Source of the DNA: Pseudoxanthomonas daejeonensis
Lineage (GTDB): Bacteria > Pseudomonadota > Gammaproteobacteria > Xanthomonadales > Xanthomonadaceae
DNA length: 64,000 nt
Direction of reading: 5' to 3'
Assembly: GCF_010093205.1 (NCBI RefSeq)
Contig: NZ_PDWN01000016.1
Coordinates: forward strand, 23,568-87,567
Shown: positions 1-9,091 of the stretch, piece after piece
Layout: every line of letters starts with the position of its first letter
Numbering within the stretch: position 1 is the first letter of the stretch
The notes under the pieces: generated by a model
The model's input: only the letters and a program-made list of their open reading frames with translations
What the model was told of the DNA's origin: nothing
The model's database searches: none
Program-made: the position numbers and the translations under genes

Positions 1-490
1 GCAGCATGATCGTCGCCAGCTGTGCGTAGGCCTGCGAGCGGTGCTCGCGGGTCCATGGCAGCTTGGAGGCGGTATAGCCGACCATGATCGGGTTGCCGGC
101 GATATCGATCGCGCGCTGCGCTCCGCCGACCGCATCCATGATCAGGTCGCACTCGGCTGCGGTGCTGGTGTCGCACCACAGCTTGGCCGGGGCCAGCACG
201 TTGCCCGCGCGGTCCAGCGGCACGAAGCCATGCTGCTGTCCGGAGACGCCGATCGCGATGGTCCGCGCACGCAGCGCCGGATCCAGCCGCGAGAAGCACG
301 CGCGGATCGCGTCGATCCACCATTCGGCGCGCTGCTCGCGGCTGCCGTCGTCGCCCGAGGCCAGTTCCAGCGCCTCGCCATGGGTCGCGGCGACCTGCCG
401 CGACTGCGGATCGTAGGCCACGAGCTTGAGGCTCTGGGTGCCCACGTCCAGGCCGATGACGATCGGGTTGTTCCGGTCCATTCCGCTCAT
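1..490 (-). CDS. xylB: Xylulokinase (FGGY family), C-terminally cut by window edge
   Basis: Phosphorylates D-xylulose to xylulose 5-phosphate in cytosolic xylose catabolism. Only the first ~163 residues are in the window. The translation shows the FGGY-kinase N-terminal fold: the phosphate-loop strand VIGLDVGTQSLKLVAYD near residues 11-27, the VSGQQHGFV substrate-binding segment and the LWCDTST motif typical of xylulokinases. The start is the ATG at 490; an internal ATG three codons later is an alternative. A perfect XylR operator lies 13 nt upstream of the start, supporting a xylose role over other FGGY sugars. The rest of the xyl locus would lie left of base 1. Confidence 0.88.
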   Translation of the reverse strand, partial: MSGMDRNNPIVIGLDVGTQSLKLVAYDPQSRQVAATHGEALELASGDDGSREQRAEWWIDAIRACFSRLDPALRARTIAIGVSGQQHGFVPLDRAGNVLAPAKLWCDTSTAAECDLIMDAVGGAQRAIDIAGNPIMVGYTASKLPWTREHRSQAYAQLATIML

Positions 491-502
491 TTCGCCCGCT
501 TG

Positions 503-516
503 TGTTAGCGCTACCA
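503..516 (-). promoter_or_regulatory. XylR (LacI family) operator box
   Basis: On the minus strand the sequence is TGGTAGCGCTAACA, the 14-bp palindromic XylR motif described for Xanthomonas xylose/xylan genes. It sits 12 nt upstream of the xylB start codon, so a bound repressor would block either the promoter or early elongation. The match is exact; the regulator gene itself is not in the window. Confidence 0.8.
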
Positions 517-936
517 TTAAAACCAGGGAAAAACGGGCGCCTCGGCCCGTTGCTGGCCATGGCAGCGTCGCGATGCGAGCGACCATGGGCAGATGCGACT
601 GTACCAGCCCCCCGGAAAATGGCTTGCTGCACTGCGCAACCGGGGCGGAAAGAGGGGTTTCACAGGCCCAGGCAGGTTCAATCCCGGGGCGCGTCGCGTC
701 GCGTGATCCACCCCCGAGCAGGCGGGCATCCGCCCTCCCGGCGACGGCGCCGCTGTCGCGACGCGTTGATCGCCTGCATCAATGCAAAGCCGGTTTTTCG
801 CCCGATTCCGCGCGAAACCGGAGCTGCCGGGCCGGCGCGCACGGGCAGCCGCCGTAAAATCATCGCGACCTCCTCCCATCGCCGCCCCCGCTGCTGTGCG
901 CAGCGGCAGGACGGCCGTCCACGAGCAGCGCCCGCC
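517..936. other. Intergenic region upstream of acnD with short inverted repeats
   Basis: No convincing gene is seen here. Open frames crossing it are non-coding by homology. Possible operator-like elements are the palindrome TGCATCAATGCA at 775-786, TTGAT-N7-ATCAA at 766-782, and an inverted repeat CCGGTTT (790-796) / AAACCGG (815-821). They lie 115-170 nt upstream of acnD and could be control sites for the propionate genes, but no known motif is matched. Confidence 0.4.
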
Positions 937-3552
937 ATGAACACCCAGCACCGCAAGCCCCTGCCCGGCACCTCCCTGGACTGGTTCGACGCCCGCGAAG
1001 CGGTCGACGCGATCCGTCCCGGCGCCTGGGCTACCCTGTCCTACACCGCGCGCGTCCATGCCGAGAACCTGGTCCGATGCGCCGAGCCGGCACAGCGCGA
1101 CGCCTACCTGGCGCAGCTGGTGGAGCGCCGCCGCGACCTGGACTTCCCCTGGTTCCCGGTGCGCGTGGTCTGCCACGACATCCTCGGCCAGACCGCGCTG
1201 GTCGACCTGGCCGGCTTGCGCGACGCCATCGCCGAGCAGGGCGGCGACCCGGCACAGGTCAATCCGGTGGTGCCGGTGCAGCTGATCGTCGACCACTCGC
1301 TGGCGGTGGAGTGCGGCGGCTACGATCCCGATGCCTTCGCCAAGAACCGCACGATCGAGGACCGCCGCAACGCCGACCGATTCGATTTCATCGAATGGAC
1401 CCGGCATGCGTTCCGCAACGTGGAAGTCATCCCGCCGGGCAACGGGATCATGCACCAGATCAACCTGGAGAAGATGTCGCCGGTGGTCTACACGCGCGAC
1501 GGCGTCGCCTTCCCCGACACCTGCGTGGGCACCGACAGCCACACCCCGCACGTGGATGCACTCGGCGTGATCGCGGTGGGCGTCGGCGGCCTGGAAGCGG
1601 AGAACGTGATGCTCGGCCGCGCGTCGTGGATGCGCCTGCCCGACATCACCGGCGTCCGCCTCAGCGGCCGGCCGCAGCCGGGCATCACCGCCACCGACGT
1701 GGTGCTGGCGCTGACCGAATTCCTGCGCAAGGAAAAGGTCGTCGGCCATTACCTGGAGTTCTTCGGCGAAGGCGCCGCCGCGCTCACGATCGGTGACCGC
1801 GCCACCATCTCCAACATGTGCCCGGAGTACGGCGCCACCGCCGCGCTGTTCTACATCGACGACCAGACCCTGGACTACCTGCGCCTCACCGGGCGCGAGG
1901 AAAAGCAGGTGCAGCTGGTCGAGACCTACGCGAAAGCCGCCGGCCTGTGGGCCGACGGCCTGGCCGACGTGGAGTACGAGCGCGTGCTGGAGTTCGACCT
2001 GTCTTCGGTCGTGCGCAACATGGCCGGTCCGTCCAACCCGCACCGGCGCCTGCCCACCAGCGCGCTGGCCGAACGCGGCATCGCCGACGAGGCCAAGCTG
2101 GAGGGCGCCCGCAGCGACGAGGCCAAGGGCCTGATGCCCGACGGGGCGGTGATCATCGCCGCCATCACCAGCTGCACCAACACCAGCAACCCGCGCAACG
2201 TGATCGCCGCCGCCCTGCTGGCGCGCAACGCGAACGCGAAGGGCCTGCTGCGCAAGCCGTGGGTGAAGAGCTCGCTGGCGCCGGGCTCCAAGGCCGTGCA
2301 GCTGTACCTGGAGGAATCGGGCCTGCTGCCGGACCTGGAGAAGCTCGGCTTCGGCATCGTCGCGTTCGCCTGCACGACCTGCAACGGCATGAGCGGCGCG
2401 CTGGACCCGGCGATCCAGCAGGAGATCATCGACCGCGACCTGTATTCCACCGCGGTGCTGTCGGGCAACCGCAACTTCGACGGACGGATCCATCCGTATG
2501 CGAAGCAGGCTTTCCTCGCCTCGCCGCCGCTGGTGATCGCCTACGCGATAGCCGGTACCGTGCGCTTCGACATCGAGAAGGACGTGCTCGGCCTGGACGC
2601 TGAAGGCAACGAAGTCCGGCTGAAGGACATCTGGCCCAGCGACGCGGAGATCGACGCGGTGGTCAAGGCCAGCGTCAAGCCCGAGCAGTTCCGCAAGGTG
2701 TACGGTCCGATGTTCGACGTGCGCGTCGAACATGTCGGCGCGATCGAGCCGCTGTACGACTGGCGCCCGCAGAGCACCTACATCCGTCGGCCGCCGTACT
2801 GGGAAGGCGCGCTCGCCGGCGAACGCACGCTGCGCGGCATGCGCCCGCTGGCGGTGCTCGGCGACAACATCACCACCGACCACCTGTCGCCGTCCAACGC
2901 GATCCTGGCCAGCAGCGCCGCCGGCGAGTACCTCACGAAGATGGGCGTGCCGGAGGAGGACTTCAATTCCTACGCGACCCATCGCGGCGACCACCTCACC
3001 GCGCAGCGCGCGACCTTCGCCAATCCCAAGCTGGTGAACGAGATGGCCGTGGTCGACGGGCAGGTGAAACCCGGTTCGCTGGCGCGCATCGAACCGGAGG
3101 GCGAGGTGGTGCGCATGTGGGAGGCGATCGAGACCTACATGGAGCGCAAGCAGCCGTTGCTGATCGTGGCCGGCGCCGACTACGGCCAGGGCAGCTCGCG
3201 CGACTGGGCCGCCAAGGGCGTGCGCCTGGCCGGCGTGGAGGCGATCGTCGCCGAGGGCTTCGAACGCATCCATCGCACCAACCTGATCGGCATGGGCGTG
3301 CTGCCGCTGGAGTTCAAGCCGGGGCAGAACCGCCAGACCTTCGGCATCGACGGCAGCGAGACCTTCGACGTGATCGGCGAGCGCCGCCCGCGCGCGGACC
3401 TGACCCTGGTCATCCACCGCCGCGATGGCGAGCGCGTCGAAGTCCCGGTGACCTGCCGCCTGGACACGGCCGAGGAGGTCTCGATCTACGAAGCCGGCGG
3501 CGTGCTGCAGCGCTTCGCCCAGGACTTCCTCGAGGCGGCGAAGGCGGCCTGA
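937..3552 (+). CDS. acnD: Fe/S-dependent 2-methylisocitrate dehydratase AcnD
   Basis: Aconitase-superfamily enzyme that, together with PrpF, dehydrates 2-methylcitrate in the 2-methylcitrate cycle of propionate breakdown. It is 871 residues, the usual AcnD size. Three cysteines expected to hold the [4Fe-4S] cluster are visible: C413 in TSCTNTSNP and C479/C482 in ACTTCNGMSG. The swivel domain with GADYGQGSSRDWAAKG is near the C terminus. The ATG at 937 was chosen because the N terminus there matches the aconitase family; the upstream in-frame extension is low-complexity and has no homology. The following prpF gene distinguishes AcnD from ordinary AcnA. prpB and prpC are not adjacent. Confidence 0.92.
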   Translation: MNTQHRKPLPGTSLDWFDAREAVDAIRPGAWATLSYTARVHAENLVRCAEPAQRDAYLAQLVERRRDLDFPWFPVRVVCHDILGQTALVDLAGLRDAIAEQGGDPAQVNPVVPVQLIVDHSLAVECGGYDPDAFAKNRTIEDRRNADRFDFIEWTRHAFRNVEVIPPGNGIMHQINLEKMSPVVYTRDGVAFPDTCVGTDSHTPHVDALGVIAVGVGGLEAENVMLGRASWMRLPDITGVRLSGRPQPGITATDVVLALTEFLRKEKVVGHYLEFFGEGAAALTIGDRATISNMCPEYGATAALFYIDDQTLDYLRLTGREEKQVQLVETYAKAAGLWADGLADVEYERVLEFDLSSVVRNMAGPSNPHRRLPTSALAERGIADEAKLEGARSDEAKGLMPDGAVIIAAITSCTNTSNPRNVIAAALLARNANAKGLLRKPWVKSSLAPGSKAVQLYLEESGLLPDLEKLGFGIVAFACTTCNGMSGALDPAIQQEIIDRDLYSTAVLSGNRNFDGRIHPYAKQAFLASPPLVIAYAIAGTVRFDIEKDVLGLDAEGNEVRLKDIWPSDAEIDAVVKASVKPEQFRKVYGPMFDVRVEHVGAIEPLYDWRPQSTYIRRPPYWEGALAGERTLRGMRPLAVLGDNITTDHLSPSNAILASSAAGEYLTKMGVPEEDFNSYATHRGDHLTAQRATFANPKLVNEMAVVDGQVKPGSLARIEPEGEVVRMWEAIETYMERKQPLLIVAGADYGQGSSRDWAAKGVRLAGVEAIVAEGFERIHRTNLIGMGVLPLEFKPGQNRQTFGIDGSETFDVIGERRPRADLTLVIHRRDGERVEVPVTCRLDTAEEVSIYEAGGVLQRFAQDFLEAAKAA

Positions 3553-3553
3553 C

Positions 3554-4120
3554 TTGGCCAGGCCCGGCGAGCTGTTCGTCATGTCGCGCGTGCCGCAGGC
3601 GCTGCGCGACGCGGGGTTGGGCGTACTGCGCGAGGCCGGGCTGGACACGGTGCTGGGCGAGACGCTGTCTCCGCTGCGCAACTGGCACCAGAGCCTGTCG
3701 GACCTGCATGCGCGCGAGGCGCGCGAAGCCATGCGGCGGGCCTGCGCCGCCGTGGTGGCCGAAGCCTTCGAGATGCGGCTGGATCGACTGGAGAGCTCGG
3801 TGCACCAACGCATCCACTGGCAGTTCGTGCCGTCCGCCGGGCGGCCCGAAGGCCTGGGCAGGCTGATGGCCGCGGTGCGCGGACAGCTGCGCGCGCAGGG
3901 CCTGGTCGAAGCACAGGGCCATCGTCCGCATGTCACGGTCAGCTACCGGGCCAACCGGTCGATCGAACCACTTACCTTCGCGCCGCTGATCTGGCAGATC
4001 GACACCATCGAACTCGTCGAGGTTGCCGGCCATGGCAACGACTACCGCTACGACGTGGTCGACGCCTGGCAGTTGCGCCCACCGGTCGCACCGCCCGCGC
4101 AGCTCGACCTCCTCCAGTAA
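3554..4120 (+). CDS. 2H phosphoesterase / 2'-5' RNA ligase (LigT)-like protein
   Basis: Predicted cytosolic 188-residue protein with two HxS/TxS signatures of the 2H phosphoesterase superfamily: HQSLS at residues 45-49 and HVTVS at 126-130, spaced as in LigT/ThpR-like enzymes. Members hydrolyse 2',3'-cyclic nucleotides or join RNA ends; the substrate here is unknown. The gene begins one base after the acnD stop (TTG at 3554, or ATG at 3581) and precedes prpF, so it is probably cotranscribed with them, although the family has no established role in propionate metabolism. Assignment rests on the paired motifs and length. Confidence 0.68.
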   Translation: MARPGELFVMSRVPQALRDAGLGVLREAGLDTVLGETLSPLRNWHQSLSDLHAREAREAMRRACAAVVAEAFEMRLDRLESSVHQRIHWQFVPSAGRPEGLGRLMAAVRGQLRAQGLVEAQGHRPHVTVSYRANRSIEPLTFAPLIWQIDTIELVEVAGHGNDYRYDVVDAWQLRPPVAPPAQLDLLQ

Positions 4121-4145
4121 CCCGAGCATTCCGGAACCACCGACC

Positions 4146-5339
4146 ATGACCGCACTTCCGCAGCTCCGCATTCCCGCCACCTACATGCGCGGCGGCACCT
4201 CCAAGGGCGTGTTCTTCCGCCTCGAGGACCTGCCACCGGCCGCGCGCGTGCCGGGTCCGGCGCGCGACCGCCTGCTGCAGCGCGTAATCGGCTCACCCGA
4301 CCCGTACGGCAAGCAGACCGATGGCATGGGCGGGGCGACCTCCAGCACCAGCAAGTGCGTGATCGTTTCGCCCAGCAGCCGTCCCGGCCACGACGTGGAC
4401 TACCTCTACGGGCAGGTCTCGATCGACGCCGACTTCGTCGACTGGTCGGGCAATTGCGGCAACCTCTCCACCGCCGCCGGTGCGTTCGCGATCCATGCCG
4501 GTTACGTCGATCCGGCAAGCGTGGGCGCCGACGGCCTGTGCACGGTGCGGATCTGGCAGGCCAACATCGGCAAGACCATCCTGGCGCACGTGCCGGTGAG
4601 TGGCGGCCAGGTGCAGGAGGACGGCGATTTCGAACTGGACGGGGTGACCTTCCCGGCCGCGGAGATCGTGCTGGAGTTCCTCGATCCGGCCGACGATGGA
4701 GAAGGCGATGCAGGCGGCGCGATGTTCCCCACCGGCCAGCTGGTCGACACGCTCGAGGTGGCCGGCGTCGGCACGCTGCAGGCGACGCTGATCACCGCCG
4801 GCATCCCCACCGTGTTCGTCAACGCCGCCGACCTGGGCTACGACGGCACCGAACTGCAGCCGGCGATCAACGGCGACACCACTGCGCTGGCCCGCCTGGA
4901 AGCGGTGCGCGTGGCCGGCGCGCTGCGCATGGGCCTGATCCGTACGGCCGCCGAAGCCGCAACCCGGCAGCACACCCCGAAGGTCGCATTCGTCGCTCCG
5001 TCGCGCGCCTACGCCGCTTCCAGCGGCAAGGCCGTCGCCGCGGAGGACATCGACCTCAACGTGCGCGCGATGTCGATGGGCAAGCTGCACCACGCGATGA
5101 TGGGCACCGCTTCGGTCGCCATTGCCGCCGCCGCCGCGGTGCCGGGAACGCTGGTCAACCTCGCCGCCGGTGGCGGCGTGCGCGACGTGGTCCGCTTCGG
5201 CCATCCCTCCGGTACGCTGCGCGTGGGCGCCACCGTGGCGCAGGTGGACGGGCAGTGGACGGTGACCCGCGCGGTGATGAGCCGCAGCGCGCGGATCCTG
5301 ATGGAAGGCGCCGTGCGGGTGCCTGCCGCCACGTTGTAG
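4146..5339 (+). CDS. prpF: 2-methylaconitate cis-trans isomerase PrpF
   Basis: PrpF isomerises the 2-methylaconitate isomer made by AcnD to 2-methyl-cis-aconitate, allowing the 2-methylcitrate cycle to proceed without PrpD. The 397-residue protein shows family signatures: YMRGGTSKGVFF at residues 12-23, SPDPYGKQTDGMGG, and the central SGNCGNLSTAAGAFA segment with the conserved cysteine. Two diaminopimelate-epimerase-like folds are expected. The start is the ATG at 4146, 25 nt after the 2H gene; upstream in-frame codons read into low-complexity sequence. Genetic linkage to acnD makes the assignment firm. Confidence 0.94.
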   Translation: MTALPQLRIPATYMRGGTSKGVFFRLEDLPPAARVPGPARDRLLQRVIGSPDPYGKQTDGMGGATSSTSKCVIVSPSSRPGHDVDYLYGQVSIDADFVDWSGNCGNLSTAAGAFAIHAGYVDPASVGADGLCTVRIWQANIGKTILAHVPVSGGQVQEDGDFELDGVTFPAAEIVLEFLDPADDGEGDAGGAMFPTGQLVDTLEVAGVGTLQATLITAGIPTVFVNAADLGYDGTELQPAINGDTTALARLEAVRVAGALRMGLIRTAAEAATRQHTPKVAFVAPSRAYAASSGKAVAAEDIDLNVRAMSMGKLHHAMMGTASVAIAAAAAVPGTLVNLAAGGGVRDVVRFGHPSGTLRVGATVAQVDGQWTVTRAVMSRSARILMEGAVRVPAATL

Positions 5340-5382
5340 GGATCGCCTCGCCAACCGCTGCACGACACGTGCTGCAACCGGC

Positions 5383-5399
5383 CGCGCGCGCGCGCGCGC
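5383..5399. repeat. Alternating CG dinucleotide tract
   Basis: A 17-base uninterrupted alternating C/G run lies in the short gap between prpF and the histidine kinase gene. Such tracts favour Z-DNA and replication slippage; no function is implied. Confidence 0.6.
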
Positions 5400-5509
5400 A
5401 GCGCCGCAGCACGGACGGGTGGCGCCCGCAACTGTAGAATCGCCGCAACCGGCCGTCGGGGTGCAGGGACCGCACTGGGGCAGCGACGACCACGCAGGCA
5501 CGGAGGAGA

Positions 5510-7069
5510 ATGGATATCCCGCCGTTGAAGCGCAATGGGCTGCAGGCGTTGGCCGTACCGCTGTGCGCGTGTGCGGCGGGACTGATCGCGCAGCTGCTGT
5601 CTTTCGCCTTGTGGGTCCGCCCGGTCGGAACCACGGCGCTGTGGTTCCCGGGAGCGTTGGCACTCGCATTCATGGCCGCCCTCCCGCGGCGCCGCTGGCC
5701 CGTGGTCCTGGTCGCGCTGGGCGTGGGCGGCACGCTCGCCTTCCAACTCCGCGACGGCCTGTCGGTGCAGGCCGCCTACGGCTACGCCGGGCTGGTCGCG
5801 ATGCTGCTGCCCACCGGGGTGATGCTGCGCTTCCCGCTGCGCGGCGAGCGCCTTTTCGTGCAGATGGGCGACCTGTTCCGCTACTACCTGGTCGCGGTAC
5901 TGCTGTTCCCGATGGCCGGAACGGCGTGGGCGGTATACATCATCCTTTCGACCAAGCACCGGCTCGAGCTGTTCGCCGAGATCTGGTTCCTTTCGGTCCC
6001 CTGCTTCGCCGCCGCAGCGGCGATGGTGGCACCGCTGCTGATCGAAGGGCGGTCGTTCCTGCGCCTGGATCGTGCGCAGGCCGGACGCGAGGTCCAATGG
6101 ACCGTGCTGTTCTGCGCGGCCAACCTGCTGCTGGCGGCGTTTCTCTGGAACACGCTTCCCGACAGCACGAACCGGCTGCCGGCGCTGGCGTTCTCCCCCA
6201 TCCCGCTGCTGGTGCTGTCGGTGTTCCGGCTCGCGCCATTCGGGATATGCGCCACGTTCGTGGTGTCGATGACGCCGGCCACGGTGGCTGCCATCCACAT
6301 GGACCTGCCGAACCGCAGCGACATCGGCCTGGTCAACACCCAGATCCTGCAGTGGTCGATCATCGCCGTCGGCTTCGTCATCCAGACCCTGTCGCTCATG
6401 GTGCAGAGCTCCAGGTCGGCCCAGGCCCGGCTCGCCGAGACCGCGGCGCTGGCCATCAGGCGCCAGGAAGAGGAACGGGCCAGCGTTTCACGCGAGCTGC
6501 ACGATTCGATCGGCCAGCGCATCGCGCTGGCGGCGTTCACCCTGGGCAACCTGCCGGCACACGCCGCGGACGGCTCCACGCAGTCCATCGAAGACGTCAG
6601 GAGCAACCTGCTGGACGTGCTCGACGAAGTCCGCACCATTTCCCGCCAGCTCCACCCGTCGGCGATCTCGCAGGCCGGCCTGCCCGCCGCGCTTGAGGCG
6701 CTGGCGGGCGAAATCGGCCGCCACTGGCACGGCCGGGTCGAGCTGGACCTGGCCCCGATCGACACGGTGCCCGGCGAGGACGTCGCCCTGCACCTGTTCC
6801 GGATCGCGCAGGAAGCGGCGCGCAACGCCATCGAGCACGGCCAGCCGGCGACCCTGCTGTTCCGGCTGGGCGAGGACCGCTCGGGGCTCTACCTGGAAGT
6901 CGGCGACGACGGCCGTGGCTTCGACACGGCAAGCGCCAACCCCGACGCCGGGCTTGGGCTGCTCAACATGCGCGAGCGCTGCAGGCACATCGGCGCGGCG
7001 CTGGACATCATTTCCGACGACTCGGCTGGAGGCACACGGATATGCGTGAGACTGGAACGGTTGGCGTGA
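5510..7069 (+). CDS. MASE1-type membrane sensor histidine kinase (NarX/UhpB class)
   Basis: Inner-membrane sensor kinase of 519 residues. The first ~300 residues hold about eight hydrophobic helices resembling the MASE1 sensor domain. They are followed by a HisKA_3 dimerisation domain with phospho-acceptor H331 in RELHDSIGQ and a HATPase domain with the N box around N439 (QEAARNAIEH), the G1 box GDDGRGFD near 466-472 and a second glycine box at GLGLLNMRER. The ATG at 5510 follows a GGAGGA ribosome site. The 3' end overlaps the response regulator gene, so the two form a cognate pair. The signal is unknown. Confidence 0.9.
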   Translation: MDIPPLKRNGLQALAVPLCACAAGLIAQLLSFALWVRPVGTTALWFPGALALAFMAALPRRRWPVVLVALGVGGTLAFQLRDGLSVQAAYGYAGLVAMLLPTGVMLRFPLRGERLFVQMGDLFRYYLVAVLLFPMAGTAWAVYIILSTKHRLELFAEIWFLSVPCFAAAAAMVAPLLIEGRSFLRLDRAQAGREVQWTVLFCAANLLLAAFLWNTLPDSTNRLPALAFSPIPLLVLSVFRLAPFGICATFVVSMTPATVAAIHMDLPNRSDIGLVNTQILQWSIIAVGFVIQTLSLMVQSSRSAQARLAETAALAIRRQEEERASVSRELHDSIGQRIALAAFTLGNLPAHAADGSTQSIEDVRSNLLDVLDEVRTISRQLHPSAISQAGLPAALEALAGEIGRHWHGRVELDLAPIDTVPGEDVALHLFRIAQEAARNAIEHGQPATLLFRLGEDRSGLYLEVGDDGRGFDTASANPDAGLGLLNMRERCRHIGAALDIISDDSAGGTRICVRLERLA

Positions 7070-7716
7070 CACGTACCCGGAAGTCCACGGTGCTGATCGC
7101 GGACGACCACCGGATGATGGCCGATGCGATCCATGTCTTCATCGGCGGACGTTTCGAGGTGGTCGCGGTGCTCGGCGACGGCCATGCGCTGCTCGATTCG
7201 ATCCGCAGCCTCCAGCCCGACATCGTCCTGGCGGACATCAGCATGCCCGGGCTCACCGGCATCGAGGTGCTGCGCCGCGTCCGCGGGGAGGGCATGGAAA
7301 CGGACTTCGTCTTCATGAGCGTCCACGCCGAACCGGTGGTGGTGCGCGAGGCCCTGGCCCAGGGCGCTCGCGGCTACGTGCTCAAGGGCGAAAGCGGCGA
7401 GAACCTGATCCACGCGCTGGACGAGGTCCTGGCCGGACGCAGCTGGGTGAGCCGTCCGCTGTGGGACCAGGTGCTCGGCCAGGCGCCGGTGCCGCGCCTG
7501 ACTCCGCAGCAGTCGCGCATCCTCAGGATGATCGCCGAAGGCCAGCGCTCGCGCGAGATCGCCCAGACGCTGGCCATCTCGGTACGCACCGTGGACACCC
7601 ATCGCCACTCGATCATGAAGCTCCTTGGCGTCAGCACCAGCATCGCCCTGGTCAACCAGGCGCTCAAGCTCGGCCTGCTGCACGCCCCGCACGGAACCAC
7701 TTCACCCCCGCACTAG
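7042..7716 (+). CDS. NarL/FixJ-family response regulator
   Basis: Two-domain DNA-binding response regulator, partner of the overlapping kinase. The receiver domain carries the acidic pair D21/D22, phosphorylation site D65 (VLADISMPG), S93 and K115 (VLKGE). A LuxR-type helix-turn-helix occupies about residues 148-212 (LTPQQSRILRMIAEG, SREIAQTLAISVRTVDTH). The ATG at 7042 gives 224 residues. A GTG at 7066 forming a GTGA overlap with the kinase stop would remove eight residues and is equally plausible, since 4-nt overlaps are common in this genome. Target genes are unknown; the adjacent DUF1254 genes are on the opposite strand. Confidence 0.92.
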   Translation: MRETGTVGVTRTRKSTVLIADDHRMMADAIHVFIGGRFEVVAVLGDGHALLDSIRSLQPDIVLADISMPGLTGIEVLRRVRGEGMETDFVFMSVHAEPVVVREALAQGARGYVLKGESGENLIHALDEVLAGRSWVSRPLWDQVLGQAPVPRLTPQQSRILRMIAEGQRSREIAQTLAISVRTVDTHRHSIMKLLGVSTSIALVNQALKLGLLHAPHGTTSPPH

Positions 7717-7871
7717 CCCACTCGGGCCGGCCGCGCGCGGCGTCGCTCGGAAGCTGACGCCGGCATTGGGCACGAGTGGCTGTGGCGACGGCCCGGAGCG
7801 GGCCGCCGCGAACGGTCCGGGGACCGTCCCTGGCCCCGGATCCGCAGCCCAACGCATTGCCTCGCGCGCTG

Positions 7872-9029
7872 CTACTGCAGCGGCTCGGCCACCGGGAACG
7901 ACCAGCTGCCGCCGAGGATCTCCTGGCGTGGCCGGTACAGGCGGACCATGTAGTTCCAGCCTTCGGTGATCGGCAGGCAGTTGGGCGTCTGCGCGGTGCA
8001 GTCGCCGAACTGCAGGGTGATCGAACCGTCCGCGCCCTTCTCGCCGGTGACGCTGTTGATCGAGTAGGCGTTCAGGTCGTTGGGCTGGTAGTAGCCCTCG
8101 GCGTTGTAGACCGCTACCGACCAGAACGCGTCCACCGGCACGTCGCCGACCACCAGCCGGTACGGCGTCTTGCCGTCGTTCTTTTCCGGGAACACGTTGA
8201 GGTAGACCGCGTCCTTGTCCGGGTTCAGGCCCCAGCCCGAGGCCGCCGCGGCAATGCGACGCACCGGGTCGACCGAAGCGGCGTCCGGCCCGGCTGCGTA
8301 GCGCAGGTCGGGGATGGTGCCGGACAGGGCCAGCAGCGCGTCGCGGACCTTCTTCTGGCTGGCCGGGTCCCAGTCGGGGATCTCGAAGGTGCCCGGCCCG
8401 CCGGGCTGCTCGACCGTGATCGCGTCTTGCAGGGCCTGGGCCTGCCTGAGGTCGTCCGCGTCGGCCGGGTCGGCGAGGGTGCGGATGCCCACCATCGCGT
8501 AGCGGGTACCGACGCTCTCGCGGGTCAGCGTGTGCGCGCCGGGCTCGTAGATCACGGCCGGATTGAAGTGGTCCTCGTTGATCACCAGCATCGACATGAA
8601 GCGCGAACCCGCATCGGGCAGGGTGACGGTGACCGGGCCGGCGTCCAGGTCGAAGACCGCCGACGAATAGATCGTGTCGCGGTTGAGCCGGATGATGGGC
8701 TGGTTGTCGACCGGGGCCGGCTCGCGGGTGTGCTTGAACTTGCCGAACGCACCCTCCTTCAGCTGCGCGCCCATGTACACGTCGGACTCGGCGCGGATGA
8801 AGTTGTCGGGAGTGACTACGATCTTGCCGTCGGCCGTCCGGGTCCAGCGCGAGGGGTCGCCGAGGTCGGGCACCGTGGAGGCGGGTGCGACGGGTGCAGC
8901 GGCCGATCCGTTCGCCGGCGCGTCGGCTGCGGCAGTGTCAGCCGCCGTCCCGGTGCGCTCGCCACAGGCGGCCAGGCTCGCCAGCAGCGCGGCGGACAGC
9001 AGGGTTGCGGCAATTCGATGGGTCTTCAT
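7872..9029 (-). CDS. DUF1254/DUF1214 lipoprotein (paralogue 1)
   Basis: Predicted 385-residue exported lipoprotein. The start MKTHRIAATLLSAALLASLAAC gives a signal peptide with a lipobox (LAAC), so the mature protein should be lipid-anchored, followed by an Ala/Pro-rich linker. The body resembles the DUF1254-DUF1214 family: NRDTIYSSAVFDL in the N-terminal domain and VDAFWSVAVYN, GYYQPNDLNAYSIN and WNYMVRLYRP in the C-terminal domain. Members are abundant in environmental bacteria and lack an established activity. A larger paralogue lies 62 nt upstream on the same strand, indicating a tandem duplication and probable operon. Confidence 0.85.
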   Translation of the reverse strand: MKTHRIAATLLSAALLASLAACGERTGTAADTAAADAPANGSAAAPVAPASTVPDLGDPSRWTRTADGKIVVTPDNFIRAESDVYMGAQLKEGAFGKFKHTREPAPVDNQPIIRLNRDTIYSSAVFDLDAGPVTVTLPDAGSRFMSMLVINEDHFNPAVIYEPGAHTLTRESVGTRYAMVGIRTLADPADADDLRQAQALQDAITVEQPGGPGTFEIPDWDPASQKKVRDALLALSGTIPDLRYAAGPDAASVDPVRRIAAAASGWGLNPDKDAVYLNVFPEKNDGKTPYRLVVGDVPVDAFWSVAVYNAEGYYQPNDLNAYSINSVTGEKGADGSITLQFGDCTAQTPNCLPITEGWNYMVRLYRPRQEILGGSWSFPVAEPLQ

Positions 9030-9091
9030 GGGTGCCTCGTGAGGATTGAGTTCGGGGGTCCGGGCATTGCGGGGTGCGCCCGCGGCAATGG

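Noticed and set aside
766..782. TTGAT-N7-ATCAA as an FNR box upstream of acnD
   Set aside because: FNR half-sites need a 4-base spacer; here it is seven, so the site cannot be read as FNR.
502..936. N-terminal extension of acnD back to position 502
   Set aside because: The added 145 residues are low-complexity and overlap the XylR box; aconitase homology begins at the ATG at 937.
517..3936. A 1139-codon open frame antisense to acnD
   Set aside because: Its product is low-complexity H/R/A/G/V-rich with no domain; it arises from GC-biased third positions opposite the clearly homologous acnD.
5383..5399. CG tract as a regulatory element
   Set aside because: Short alternating GC runs are expected in DNA of this composition and no other signal accompanies it.
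7812..7827. Hairpin ACGGTCC-GG-GGACCGT as a terminator after the response regulator
   Set aside because: It has a two-base gap instead of a proper loop and no T run on either strand.
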